Shown in pieces: positions 7,714-16,259 of a stretch of DNA of 50,014 nt. Under the pieces are notes generated by a model. The model ran no database searches. It worked only from the letters and a program-made list of their open reading frames with translations, and was not told where the DNA came from. How positions within the stretch are numbered: the first letter of the stretch is position 1; every line of letters begins with the position of its first letter. The position numbers and the translations under genes are program-made. Source of the stretch: Desulfonatronospira sp. (lineage in GTDB: Bacteria; Desulfobacterota; Desulfovibrionia; Desulfovibrionales; Desulfonatronovibrionaceae); the NCBI GenBank assembly GCA_007125075.1, contig SLDX01000030.1, forward strand, positions 1 through 50,014, in the 5' to 3' direction.

Positions 7714-8979
7714 TCAGTCCGGCGTTGAGAATAATTGCTTCAAGGCCTTTTCCCTTTCTATCAGAGTTGGGTGGGAATAGTAAAAACCGCTGTAAACCGC
7801 ATGGGGAGTCAGATTGGCCAGGTTTTTTTCACTAAGTTTGCGCAAGGCCATGACCAGCGGCTGCCCCCCGGTGTGCTCTGCAGCAAACCTGTCGGACTCG
7901 TATTCATATTTCCTGGAAATAAGGCTGAGGCCAGGACTCAGCCAGAAAGCCACCAGGCCGGTAAGAAGTCCAAAAAGCAGCAGAACCGGAGCCGGACCAG
8001 CCTGTTCAGGGCTGAAGCCGAAAGCCTGGATAAAAACCGGTGTATTCAAAAGCCAGGCAATAAGAGCAAACCCGGCCAGAAGCATGGCCCAGGACAAAAC
8101 CATCATTTTGGGTATGTGACCTTTTTGATAATGCCCGATTTCATGGGCAAGGACGGCTTCAAGTTCCTGCGGATTCAACTGCTCGACAAGGGTGTCGAAA
8201 AGGACAATACGGCGGAATCTGCCGAAACCGGTGAAAAATGCATTTGAGTGCCCTGAGCGTTTGCTTCCGTCCATGATCTGAATGGTTCTGGCCTTAAAAC
8301 CTGTCCGCTCCGCCAGTTGCATGAGCCTGTCCTTCAGCTCTCCATCTGGAAGAGGACTGAGTTTATTGAACCAGGGGAGGATGATCATCGGGTAAATGAC
8401 CATCATTACCAGCTGAAAAATGACCACCAGAGCAAAGCCCCAGATCCACCACAGATCTCCCAGTCTGAATATGAGATATATGATCAGACTGATCAGAGGA
8501 ACCCCAATTACAAGACCGATGATCAGCCCTTTGAAATTGTCCTTGATCCAGAGGCCGACAGAGCTTTTGTTGAAGCCGTAATGCTCTTCCAGTTTGAATT
8601 TGGAATAATATTCCAGAGGCAGTCCGGTAAGGGATAAAACGATGTATACACTTACCAGAAAGAGGCTTTCGCTCAGGATAAAGGTATAATTGTCCGCTTC
8701 AAAGTAAAGATGGTAAAGCCAGGGCAGGATGCCCGAAAAAAGAAGAACCCCCAGAATAATGGTCCCATACCAGATGCTGAAGACTTCCATTCTGTTTTTG
8801 TCCAGAGTATAGGCGATAGATCTGGAAAATGTCTTTTCATTCATGACCTGTTTGACTGCTTCCGGAGGAAAATGGCTGCATTTCTTGACATAGCTGCGGT
8901 TTAAAAACGCAAGCACTGTCTGCCAGGATGCCTTGGCCAGCAGCAGAACTGCGGCTGCAGAGATTATATATGTTTCCAA
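7714..8979 (-). CDS. Ste24-type M48 family zinc metalloprotease (CAAX protease 1-like)
   Basis: A 421-residue integral membrane zinc protease. The zinc motif is HEIGH at residues 279-283. The third ligand is Glu359 in EYESD, with the conserved Asp363. Several hydrophobic segments precede the catalytic part (around residues 5-25, 70-92, 103-120, 150-172 and 178-202) and two follow it (about 293-315 and 330-350), as in Ste24. Length and architecture match Ste24/CAAX prenyl protease 1 rather than the shorter HtpX. Bacteria lack a classical prenylated a-factor, so the likely role is membrane-protein quality control, which is known for the family but not shown here. No partner gene is adjacent. 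Confidence 0.9.
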   Translation of the reverse strand: METYIISAAAVLLLAKASWQTVLAFLNRSYVKKCSHFPPEAVKQVMNEKTFSRSIAYTLDKNRMEVFSIWYGTIILGVLLFSGILPWLYHLYFEADNYTFILSESLFLVSVYIVLSLTGLPLEYYSKFKLEEHYGFNKSSVGLWIKDNFKGLIIGLVIGVPLISLIIYLIFRLGDLWWIWGFALVVIFQLVMMVIYPMIILPWFNKLSPLPDGELKDRLMQLAERTGFKARTIQIMDGSKRSGHSNAFFTGFGRFRRIVLFDTLVEQLNPQELEAVLAHEIGHYQKGHIPKMMVLSWAMLLAGFALIAWLLNTPVFIQAFGFSPEQAGPAPVLLLFGLLTGLVAFWLSPGLSLISRKYEYESDRFAAEHTGGQPLVMALRKLSEKNLANLTPHAVYSGFYYSHPTLIEREKALKQLFSTPD

Positions 8980-9068
8980 GACTTTGCCTCCTGTGAATCG
9001 GATTTGTTTTAGAATTAAACGGGAGTATATCCCGTGTCAAACCTGGCTGTAGTTGAGCAGGCAGGAGA

Positions 9069-9228
9069 GAAGAAGCCATGAGAGATGAGCGGTGAGAGGT
9101 GAGTTGAAATAAGAGGTCTCCGGTGAAGATCCTGTCTGACAGGGAGACCAGATGTCTGCTTCAGGGGGCAAGCAGTGGGCCGGTGGTCGTGGACATTAGT
9201 GAAGAAGCCATGAGAGATGAGCGGTGAG
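9069..9228. repeat. 28-bp direct repeat pair
   Basis: GAAGAAGCCATGAGAGATGA followed by GCGGTGAG occurs identically at 9069-9096 and 9201-9228. The 9000-9330 region around it contains no recognisable gene. Confidence 0.75.
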
Positions 9229-9331
9229 TTAAAAATCAGTGTTAATATTGGCAGCGAACAAAAACAAAGGCCGAATAAATCTTTCTATCAGCTTATCAGG
9301 ATTTATTTTTAAATAAAGCAGATAAGAGAAG

Positions 9332-9495
9332 CCTGCAAAAAGTTCTTCCGCAGGCTTCAGGGATCAGGAGTCAGCCTCCGGCCCGGCGGGGAGTCAGGAT
9401 TATGGATTACGGGTTATAGATAAGAGGATCAGTAAAATTAAATGGTTCTCAACGTAGAACTGAGTTAAAAATCTGAATCTCATGGCTTTTTGCAG
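9332..9495. repeat. dispersed MITE-like repeat, copy 2 (inverted orientation)
   Basis: Reverse-oriented copy of the element at 2628. It opens with CCTGCAAAAAGT (9332-9343), contains GGATCAG, then AGTAAAATTAAATGGTTCTC and AACGTAGAACTGAG, and ends with CTTTTTGCAG (9486-9495). It is longer than copy 1 because of about 60 extra bases, including CCGGCCCGGCGGG, and it has an internal GCCTGC/GCAGGC hairpin. It ends 27 bases before the flavoprotein start and so supplies that gene's upstream region. Confidence 0.7.
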
Positions 9496-9522
9496 ATACA
9501 TCACGTAAACAGGAAAAAAATC

Positions 9523-10131
9523 ATGTCTATTTCTGAAGAAAAAATTTACGACCTGGTGGCTGTTTACGGCAGCCCCAGGCGGCAAGGCAACACATCAACG
9601 CTGCTGTCTCATGCCGTACAGGGGGCAAGAGATGCAGGCTCTTCGGTGGGTGAGTTTTTTTTAAGAGATCTCAAAATCTCGCCGTGCCAGGAACTTTATT
9701 ATTGTCAGCAAGACGGGGAATGCGTGATCAAAGACGATTTTCAAGCCTTACGGGACCGGATTCTCGAATCTAAAGGATTAATTCTTGCTTCACCGATTTT
9801 TTTCTACGCGGTCACTGCCCAGACCAAGGCTTTCATGGATCGCTTTCAATCTCTTTGGGTCAGGAAGTACCGAATTGATCAGGAGCAGAGCAAAAGGCCT
9901 TTCAAACGCAGAGGGGCCTTTATTTCAGCAGGGGCAACAAAAGGGCCCAGACTTTTCGAAGGTGCAGTGCTGAGCGTGCGATATTTTTTCGATGTCCTGG
10001 ATATGGAACTTTGGAACAGTCTTCTCTGCAGAGGTCTGGATGCTGAAAAAGACGTGCTTAAACATCCGGATTACCTGGAAATGGCTTACAAACTGGGGTC
10101 GAGTTTAAGCTCATCTCTTGCTGGAGAATGA
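9523..10131 (+). CDS. NADPH-dependent FMN reductase-like flavoprotein (iron-sulfur flavoprotein-like family)
   Basis: A 202-residue flavodoxin-fold protein. The FMN phosphate loop is GSPRRQGNTSTLL near residue 20, and the second flavin loop is SPIFFYAVTAQTKAFMDR. Between them are three cysteines (PCQELYYC and ECV), where iron-sulfur flavoproteins carry a more compact cluster motif, so a cluster here is uncertain. The ATG at 9523 is preferred over an in-frame ATG at 9490 because AGGA precedes it and because the earlier start lies inside the dispersed repeat. Likely an NAD(P)H:FMN or quinone reductase acting in electron transfer. Convergent with the HU gene. Confidence 0.8.
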   Translation: MSISEEKIYDLVAVYGSPRRQGNTSTLLSHAVQGARDAGSSVGEFFLRDLKISPCQELYYCQQDGECVIKDDFQALRDRILESKGLILASPIFFYAVTAQTKAFMDRFQSLWVRKYRIDQEQSKRPFKRRGAFISAGATKGPRLFEGAVLSVRYFFDVLDMELWNSLLCRGLDAEKDVLKHPDYLEMAYKLGSSLSSSLAGE

Positions 10132-10151
10132 GGAAAAGACTTATCCCTTAA

Positions 10152-10178
10152 GCATCCTGTGATAAAAACTCAGGATGC
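10152..10178. terminator. hairpin between convergent flavoprotein and HU genes
   Basis: GCATCCTG (10152-10159) pairs with CAGGATGC (10171-10178) around an 11-base loop. It lies 20 bases after the flavoprotein stop codon. A T tract is missing, so terminator function is tentative. Confidence 0.4.
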
Positions 10179-10222
10179 AGAGATAATACTGCAGCAGGTA
10201 CTGAAAGCGGAACCGGTATCTG

Positions 10223-10495
10223 TTATGAGACCGATTCTTTCAAATTCTTTCCAGGCTTAAATTTGGGAGTCTTGCTTTCATCTATCAGGATTTCTTCCCC
10301 GGTCTGAGGATTTCTGCCTTTCCTGGCTTGTCTATGACTGACGTAGAATGTTCCGAAGCCCACAAGGCTTACTTTACCTTCACGGCTCAGTTCCTCGGAA
10401 ATTGAATCGATGATGGCATCCAGGCATTTTTGGGCATTGGCTTTAGGGATTTCAGCGTTTTCAGCAATTTTTCTGATCAATTCTGTCTTGTTCAT
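10223..10495 (-). CDS. HU/IHF-family DNA-binding protein
   Basis: A 90-residue nucleoid protein of normal HU length. The first half is the dimerisation helix pair (MNKTELIRKIAENAEIPKAN), followed by VSLVGFGTFYVSHRQARKGRNP, the family signature with the GFGTF core and the arm carrying RNPQTGE. It bends and packages DNA as a dimer. The arm residues fit HU better than IHF, but HU-alpha, HU-beta and IHF cannot be separated safely by reading. It stands alone, convergent with the flavoprotein gene. Confidence 0.92.
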   Translation of the reverse strand: MNKTELIRKIAENAEIPKANAQKCLDAIIDSISEELSREGKVSLVGFGTFYVSHRQARKGRNPQTGEEILIDESKTPKFKPGKNLKESVS

Positions 10496-10784
10496 GTGTA
10501 CTCCTGTGGTTTAGCCTTATGAATACGGGCCGCCGCTTCAGTCCTGTATTTAACGTATACAATCTAGATATATTGGCAATGCGTGTCTAGACTAGAAGCA
10601 TTTTTTCTTCATGCAATTGCAGATAAATTCAGAAATATATATAAACAGCACAGCTGACGCCTGCAAGTCGTTTATTCTTGCCATTCAGGTTAAAGATGGT
10701 TGAATAACCTACTTTTTGAAGTTTAAATGAAGTTGAGCCCTGTTCATCTTTCCAGTAGTAAGGCTGAAAATATAAGGGAAAGCA

Positions 10785-10877
10785 GGGGACAGGCACTCCG
10801 GCACCCACTTGAGCATGATTTTGTGTCCGAAAATCCTTAATTTTTGGGGCAAGTGGGTCCCGGAAGAGCCAGTCCCC
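10785..10877. repeat. REP-like long imperfect inverted repeat
   Basis: The left arm (10785-10811, GGGGACAGGCACTCCGG then ACCCACTTG) pairs with the right arm (10850-10877, CAAGTGGGT then CCGGAAGAGCCAGTCCCC), leaving a loop of about 38 bases. The GGGGACAGGCA...AGCCAGTCCCC ends are typical of REP elements mobilised by RAYT transposases. It fills much of the 10.5-10.9 kb gap between HU and the MoaE-like gene, which holds no gene that I can support. Confidence 0.6.
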
Positions 10878-10945
10878 GTGCCACATGCAAAGCGCTAAAC
10901 AGATACTAAGAGTCAAAAATAATCAATCAAAAAATGAGGTACAGG

Positions 10946-11305
10946 ATGGACATAACTAAAACGATTGCACGGCTTAAGAATGAAGAGGGTTTTACCGAAA
11001 ATGTGGGCATGGTTCTTATCCATAATGGAGTGGTCCGGGCATGGTCCAGAAAGGACCGCTCAAGTGTTGCTGCTGTGGAAGTTACTCCGGATTATGACCG
11101 GATCGAAAAAATCAGAAAAAGATTCGAGCAAAAACCCGGTATCTTTAAAATTATTGTCCAGGCTAATGAAGGCCTGCTCAAGCCCGGGGATGATCTGCTT
11201 TTTATAATTGTCGCAGGCGATATTCGAGAAAATGTCAAATCCGTGCTCTCCGATATCCTGGACGCCATCAAAAAAGAAGCTGTATCCAAAAAAGAATTGA
11301 GCTGA
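10946..11305 (+). CDS. MoaE-like molybdopterin synthase catalytic subunit family protein
   Basis: A 119-residue protein resembling a short form of MoaE, the large subunit of molybdopterin synthase. Supporting features are the start VGMVLIHNGVVR, the central VEVTPDYDRIEKI helix and the stretch GLLKPGDDLLFIIVAGDIRE, which corresponds to the MoaE segment that normally reads GxLxxGExxVxVAVxxxHR. The usual HR is replaced by DIRE and the C-terminal lysine/tryptophan region of canonical MoaE is absent, so catalytic function is doubtful. The ATG at 10946 is chosen because GAGGT stands five bases before it; an ATG at 10934 overlaps that site. No other moa gene is adjacent. Confidence 0.6.
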   Translation: MDITKTIARLKNEEGFTENVGMVLIHNGVVRAWSRKDRSSVAAVEVTPDYDRIEKIRKRFEQKPGIFKIIVQANEGLLKPGDDLLFIIVAGDIRENVKSVLSDILDAIKKEAVSKKELS

Positions 11306-11326
11306 GATTTTTTATCATCTCCTTCT

Positions 11327-11352
11327 TTCAGGAATCCCTGAAGAATTTTTTT
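11327..11352 (+). terminator. rho-independent terminator after MoaE-like gene
   Basis: TTCAGG (11327-11332), a four-base loop AATC, then CCTGAA (11337-11342) followed by GAATTTTTTT. The remainder of the gap to 11604 is AT-rich with many T runs and holds no gene. Confidence 0.6.
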
Positions 11353-11604
11353 CAGATTTTTTATCTGTTCCGATTTTAAAAGACTTTTTAAAACAACTTA
11401 ATCAAGCCTTGAATTTTCAGAATGATCCTTTCAGGAACTTTTTTTTGATTCCTTCAAAAAAATCTTGACTTTTTACTGAAAATAATCCTGCTTTCACCTT
11501 GCATGCGACTTGTTATGAACCGGATTCCAGGCAATTTGGTTCTTGATTTTTAAAATTTTATGTGTTTAATTAATTAATTGCATTAAATTTTTTGGAGGAA
11601 CCAG

Positions 11605-12681
11605 ATGGACTTTCCTGAGCTCAAGATAAAGGACCTCACCGCAAAAGTGCCGATAATCCAGGGTGGTATGGGAGTGGGGATTTCCCTTTCCGGATTGTCT
11701 TCAGCAGTGGCTAATCAGGGCGGTATAGGCGTGATTTCCGCGGCCATGATCGGAATGGACGAGCCTGATGTGGTCAAAAATCCTGATGCAGCCAACATCC
11801 GAGCTCTGCAAAAAGAAATAAGAAAAGCCAAAGAAATGACCTCAGGAATTCTGGGAGTCAACATCATGGTGGCTTTGACCAATTTTGCTGAACTGGTCAA
11901 AACGTCCATCCAGGAAGGTGTGGACATCATTTTTTCAGGTGCAGGTCTGCCTTTTGATCTGCCCAAATATCTGCAGAAAGATTCAAAAACCAAACTGGTG
12001 CCCATAATTTCTTCCGCCCGGGCCGCCAGGGTCCTGTGTAAAAAATGGCTGTCCAGATTTAACTATCTGCCCGACGGATTTGTGGTCGAAGGACCCATGG
12101 CCGGTGGTCATCTGGGCTTTAAGGAGGAGCAGATAGACGATCCTGCCTTTAAGCTTGAAAATCTGGTAAAGGAAGTCGTTGAAGAGGTGAGGCCCTTTGA
12201 ACAGGAGCATGAACAAAATATCCCGGTGATTGCCGCAGGCGGAATTTTTAACGGTGAGGATATTTGCAGGTTTTTAAGGCTCGGGGCATCCGGAGTTCAG
12301 CTGGGTACGCGTTTCGTGGCCACCCACGAGTGTGATGCGGATATGGCTTTTAAACAGGCTTTTATTGACAGCAAAGAAGAAGATCTGATGATCATCAAAA
12401 GCCCGGTGGGCATGCCCGGCAGAGCCCTGCGCAACCATTTTCTCTCCGACGTGGAAAAGGGCGGAAGAAAGCCGTTTAAGTGCGTCTATCACTGCATTGT
12501 GACCTGTGATTATCAGAAAACTCCTTACTGCATTGCTTCCGCCCTGGGCAGCGCCAAGAAGGGAAGAATGAACAGGGGATTTGTATTTGCCGGAAAAACC
12601 GCACCCCGGGTTAGGGAACTTCTGTCGGTCAAGGAGTTGATCGATTCCCTGCGAAAAGAATATGTAGCGGCATGCACCTGA
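11605..12681 (+). CDS. NAD(P)H-dependent flavin oxidoreductase, nitronate monooxygenase/FabK-like
   Basis: A 358-residue TIM-barrel FMN enzyme of the 2-nitropropane dioxygenase family. The N-terminus shows PIIQGGMGVGISLSGLSSAVANQGGIGVIS, the central part GFVVEGPMAGGHLGF with the conserved AGGH, and the FMN phosphate region IPVIAAGGIFNGEDI followed by GASGVQLGTRFVATHEC. It could oxidise nitronates or act as an enoyl-ACP reductase. The sequence alone does not decide, although many anaerobes carry this longer clade as a general nitronate monooxygenase. A strong site, TTGGAGGA, precedes the ATG by eight bases. Confidence 0.85.
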   Translation: MDFPELKIKDLTAKVPIIQGGMGVGISLSGLSSAVANQGGIGVISAAMIGMDEPDVVKNPDAANIRALQKEIRKAKEMTSGILGVNIMVALTNFAELVKTSIQEGVDIIFSGAGLPFDLPKYLQKDSKTKLVPIISSARAARVLCKKWLSRFNYLPDGFVVEGPMAGGHLGFKEEQIDDPAFKLENLVKEVVEEVRPFEQEHEQNIPVIAAGGIFNGEDICRFLRLGASGVQLGTRFVATHECDADMAFKQAFIDSKEEDLMIIKSPVGMPGRALRNHFLSDVEKGGRKPFKCVYHCIVTCDYQKTPYCIASALGSAKKGRMNRGFVFAGKTAPRVRELLSVKELIDSLRKEYVAACT

Positions 12682-12711
12682 TCAAAATCAGAACAGGTGC
12701 ATGCCTGTCTT
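12670..12711 (+). terminator. terminator-like hairpin overlapping the flavin oxidoreductase stop
   Basis: GCATGCACCTG (12670-12680) pairs perfectly with CAGGTGCATGC (12694-12704) around a 13-base loop, followed by CTGTCTT. The left arm contains the last codons of the upstream gene. The convergent gene starts its stop codon at 12714, so the hairpin may serve both. Confidence 0.65.
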
Positions 12712-12713
12712 GA

Positions 12714-14171
12714 TCATTCACCCACGAGCACCTCAATCTCAGCCTGCTGAACGACTTTATCCTGATACTTGATCAGAGGTTTTTTGACCCTGGAGACAAT
12801 CTGTTCGCCGGGAAGCAGTTCGTGGGTCAACATAAATTCAGCCTTGGCCTGCATATCATCCCTGTAAGGCTTGCCTTCAAGGTCCACAATCTTGTAGCCT
12901 TTATTCTTTAAGGCCTTAAACAGCCTGGAGATGGACGATTTCAGATCCGGGCTGAGGTGGTGGTCCTCGGGTATGGATTTTATCCGCTTGACCAGTCTGT
13001 AAATTTCCTCTCCCAGACTTATGGCCAGAGAATGGTCCATTTCCACAGCAGGGCCTTCAGTTTCAGCTGCCGGATTATATTTCCCGGGTTCAGGCATGAC
13101 TTCGGCTAGGTTTTCCAATAGTTCGGTAAGCCTGGTATCCTGCAGGGCCTGTTGCTCCATAAATTCACGCCTTAATTCGCTGCTTTTTTGTTCAAGTTTT
13201 ACATTAACTTTTTGCTTGCCTCTGCGTGCGGCAAGTCCAGCAAGCAGTCCGATCATCCCCAGAAGTGCCGCGGCAAGAGTAATGCCGCCCATGTAAACGG
13301 TGCGTTCTTCCAGGCGGTTGTCCAGAGCCTGCAGGCTGGAATCAGTCTCTTCGAGCCTGTCAGCCAGCCCCTGATCGGTATAGCTTATCTGTTCGGACAA
13401 ATTTGAAATCATGCCTTCCAACCTCTGCTCCAGTTCATGAACGGCTGCTTCCTGGTTCTCTAGTGCATCGATTCTGCCGGATAATCCGTCGATTCTGGCT
13501 TCGGTCCCCTCCATTTCCTGTGAAACTTCAGAAATCAACGGATAAAGATCATCCAGATCCTGGAGCGCTTCCCGATGCCTTGCATGTTCATCTGCAATTA
13601 AGTCCAGCTGTCCGGAAATCTTTTCCAGTTCGGGCTCCAATTCTGATGCAAGCTCCTGTTGCGAAGCTCTTAGGTCAGCCAGTGACTGCTGGAGCTGATC
13701 ATGCGAAGTTTGAATACCTGCAAGCCTGTCCTGCAATGCATTATTTTCCTGGTTCAGATTTTCCAAAGCGGTATCGATTTCCTCCATTCCGGTCTGGACA
13801 GCTGTAAGCTGCTCTTCCATTCGTGTTTCTGCTTCAGCTGTCTGTTCCAGGGAAATTTCAATATATTCCCTGAGCAGTGTATGTTCCTGAATATACTGTT
13901 CTTCAAGGCTTGAAAGCTGTCGGGAAAACTCTCTTCTAAGAGCATGCAGCTCGTCTTCGAGTTCCATGATTCTTGTAGCATGCTGGTCGACCATGCGGTT
14001 TTGCGTACCGGACATCTGCGGACTGCCGGGAGGCATTGACTCCTGTGCCGAAACTTGCGGCAGGAAGAAAAAATGCCCTATAATCATAAGAACCGAGAAG
14101 ATGCCCATCAATACCTTATACTTCATTAAAACTGCCTTTACGATAATATTGAAATCAATTTCTTTTATCAT
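12714..14171 (-). CDS. membrane-anchored coiled-coil protein with GrpE-like C-terminal segment
   Basis: A 485-residue protein of unassigned function. A hydrophobic N-terminus (MKYKVLMGIFSVLMIIGHFF, ending VSAQ) looks like a signal peptide; the start may be the internal Met16 rather than Met1. Residues about 60-290 are long heptad coiled coil rich in Gln, Glu and Leu. A transmembrane segment follows (GITLAAALLGMIGLLAGLAA, about 296-315), placing the coiled coil outside and the last 170 residues in the cytoplasm. The C-terminal region carries GKPYRDDMQAKAEF, LPGEQIVSRVKKPLI and KVVQQAEIEVLV, an arrangement reminiscent of the GrpE beta domain. That resemblance is my inference and is weak. It stands alone between a convergent gene and a repeat-bearing gap. 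Confidence 0.7.
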   Translation of the reverse strand: MIKEIDFNIIVKAVLMKYKVLMGIFSVLMIIGHFFFLPQVSAQESMPPGSPQMSGTQNRMVDQHATRIMELEDELHALRREFSRQLSSLEEQYIQEHTLLREYIEISLEQTAEAETRMEEQLTAVQTGMEEIDTALENLNQENNALQDRLAGIQTSHDQLQQSLADLRASQQELASELEPELEKISGQLDLIADEHARHREALQDLDDLYPLISEVSQEMEGTEARIDGLSGRIDALENQEAAVHELEQRLEGMISNLSEQISYTDQGLADRLEETDSSLQALDNRLEERTVYMGGITLAAALLGMIGLLAGLAARRGKQKVNVKLEQKSSELRREFMEQQALQDTRLTELLENLAEVMPEPGKYNPAAETEGPAVEMDHSLAISLGEEIYRLVKRIKSIPEDHHLSPDLKSSISRLFKALKNKGYKIVDLEGKPYRDDMQAKAEFMLTHELLPGEQIVSRVKKPLIKYQDKVVQQAEIEVLVGE

Positions 14172-14278
14172 TGACGGAACAAAGCGTCTACCCAGAAAAT
14201 TGAACTGAAAGCATCGGGAATATTGAGTGTTTTTGGAAAATAAAGATTTTCAGGATCCGCTTCTTAATATTTGATTTA

Positions 14279-14399
14279 CCTGCAAAAAGTTATGAGACCA
14301 AGTTTGAGTATGGTTTAACGCTGATAAGCATTTGCTTTTACTTATCCCTTGATCCTTAATCCTGAACCCCGGAAGCCTGAAAAAAGGACTTTTTGCAGG
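14279..14399. repeat. dispersed MITE-like repeat, copy 3
   Basis: A 121-bp copy in the same orientation as copy 1. The perfect 12-bp terminal inverted repeat is intact (CCTGCAAAAAGT at 14279-14290, ACTTTTTGCAGG at 14388-14399). The interior shows TATGAGACCAAGTTTGAG, AACGCTGATAAGCATTTG and TTTTACTTATCCCTTGATCC. The remainder of the 14172-14815 gap is AT-rich without a supportable gene. Confidence 0.75.
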
Positions 14400-14815
14400 C
14401 TTCTCAATATACTTAAAAATAAATTTATTCTTTAGTAATGAAGGTTTTTTGGTTTTTTTAAAAATTCCTGAAAAGGTCAAAATCAGCAAACAGATTTACA
14501 TGCACCTGCTAATGTTCAGGGTTAGACGAAAATATTTATTATTACTGATATAATATATTTGGCAGGTTTGCCGCTGACTTATTGAAAATTAACTCATATT
14601 TTATGAATTTGCACTCTAATTGCCCTGTAAATGTTTATTTTCTTCGTATTTTTCAGGAAGAAATTTAAATACAGGTTAAACTGAAAAATATATCTCATCA
14701 TCAGTAGCCTTTACTGTCCCTTTGCCTTAGTCTATTTTCAGCGGTAATATTTCAGAAAACGTCAGGGATCGAAGCTCTTGAATCTTAAATCTCAAATCAC
14801 GGAATCTGTTGTGCG

Positions 14816-16159
14816 ATGAAGACCATCCTAAAGAATGTGATTAATCTCAGAGATCACCGCAATGTAGTGGTGACCGGTATAGCCGGCGGGGGAAAAACAG
14901 TCTTTTTGACCTCGCTCATTTCCCATCTAATGGAATTCGGCCAGGGGCATTTTCATGTCGGTAAAGGCACAGATATTACCGGCTTCAGAGAAATACGAAC
15001 CAGGAAGAACTGGCCCCCGAATTTTGCTCACTCAACATATAGAGAAGACCTGGCCCGAGGCAGATGGCCAGAAAAATCAACAGATTGTTCTGAATATATC
15101 TGCCGCTTCAAGCGCTCGGACTGGCTGTTTCACACCCAGAGCATGTCCTTTTTTGATTTTCCGGGCGAGCGCATTGCCGACGCGGGAATTGCCGCTTTCA
15201 GCAGTTACAGTCACTGGTCCGAACACATCCTTGCTCATTATGCAAGGCACCACGACTACATACAGGCTGCAGGACCTTATCTTGAGTTCATGAACACAGA
15301 GAGCATTTCCAGGGAGGCATTGCTTTCTCAATATCGAAAGACCCTGGCAAGGCTCATTTTGGCCTACAAGCCTCTGGTCTCACCATCCACCTTCCTTCTT
15401 GACCGGCAGGGTGTTCCTGCAGCTCCAGGTTCGGCTGATGAAATTGCCGCAAAGAGACCGGCGGGAATCTCAGAGGATCGACAGTTTGCCCCTCTTCCGG
15501 AAAAGGCTCGTGGTAAAAACCCTGAGCTGGCCCGGCAGATGTCCCTGGAGTACACAAGATACAGAAATGAGGTGGCTTTGCCTGTATTCGATAAAATATC
15601 CAAAGCGGGATCACTGGTGGTGCTGGTGGATATTCCGTCCCTGCTGGCCGGAGGAGTAGGGCGATACAACGACAACCGTCAGATCCTTCTGGATCTTTTC
15701 GAAATATTAAGGCCCAGATCTGAAATGGGAGCTTTGCTCATGATGTATCTTAACTTCTGGAGAAAATCCCTGGGCAGGGTGGCTTTTGTAGCGGCCAAGG
15801 CTGATCTGGTCCATCCCATGGATATAGAAAACAAGCGGATGATCGGGCTTTTAAAGATGATGACCAGCAGGGCCGCAGAGATGCTGCCCCAGGTGAAAAG
15901 CGCATGGTTCGTATGCAGCGCTTGTAATTCCACTTTTGCAGTACCCGGGGTGCGCAGGCTCAAGGGCAGGATAGCCCGCGACAATCCGGAGAAAGAGTTC
16001 AAAGAGTATAGTGTCCCTGAACTGCCCAAGAGCTGGCCGGAAAACTGGAAGCCGGGCGATTATCCTTATTTCAGGGTCCTGCCGGACGCTTCGGAAAATT
16101 ATCTGATACCTCCAAGGCATATGGGCCTGGACAGGGTTTTTGAATTCATTTCCAGGTAG
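14816..16159 (+). CDS. YcjX-like P-loop GTPase/ATPase (DUF463)
   Basis: A 447-residue nucleotide-binding protein related to E. coli YcjX. The Walker A motif GIAGGGKT is at residues 21-28, and the segment SMSFFDFPGERIADAGI near residue 110 has the DFPGE/DxPGE pattern of the family's switch region. AAKADLVHPMD near residue 325 is a possible N/TKxD-type base-recognition element. In E. coli, ycjX is paired with ycjF; the ycjF-like gene here lies 780 bp downstream, beyond a methyltransferase gene, on the same strand. The function of the pair is not established; a stress-related membrane role is a guess. No clear ribosome-binding site is seen before the ATG. Confidence 0.85.
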   Translation: MKTILKNVINLRDHRNVVVTGIAGGGKTVFLTSLISHLMEFGQGHFHVGKGTDITGFREIRTRKNWPPNFAHSTYREDLARGRWPEKSTDCSEYICRFKRSDWLFHTQSMSFFDFPGERIADAGIAAFSSYSHWSEHILAHYARHHDYIQAAGPYLEFMNTESISREALLSQYRKTLARLILAYKPLVSPSTFLLDRQGVPAAPGSADEIAAKRPAGISEDRQFAPLPEKARGKNPELARQMSLEYTRYRNEVALPVFDKISKAGSLVVLVDIPSLLAGGVGRYNDNRQILLDLFEILRPRSEMGALLMMYLNFWRKSLGRVAFVAAKADLVHPMDIENKRMIGLLKMMTSRAAEMLPQVKSAWFVCSACNSTFAVPGVRRLKGRIARDNPEKEFKEYSVPELPKSWPENWKPGDYPYFRVLPDASENYLIPPRHMGLDRVFEFISR

Positions 16160-16217
16160 GTGAATGTTTTTTTGATGTTCAGGGTATGGCGTATGGCAAT
16201 CAGTCTTAAGAGATAAG

Positions 16218-16240
16218 CCGGCAAAAAGTTTTTATGCCGG
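16218..16240. repeat. short hairpin between ycjX-like and methyltransferase genes
   Basis: CCGGCA (16218-16223) and TGCCGG (16235-16240) flank AAAAGTTTTTA. The arm plus AAAAAGT resembles the ends of the dispersed repeat family, so this may be a collapsed remnant with the interior lost, or an attenuator. Confidence 0.4.
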
Positions 16241-16259
16241 GTTAAAAGAAACAGTCAAG

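Noticed and set aside
10629-10916. 95-codon reverse-strand frame between HU and the MoaE-like gene
   Set aside because: Most of it is the translated REP-like palindrome, so it is not a gene.
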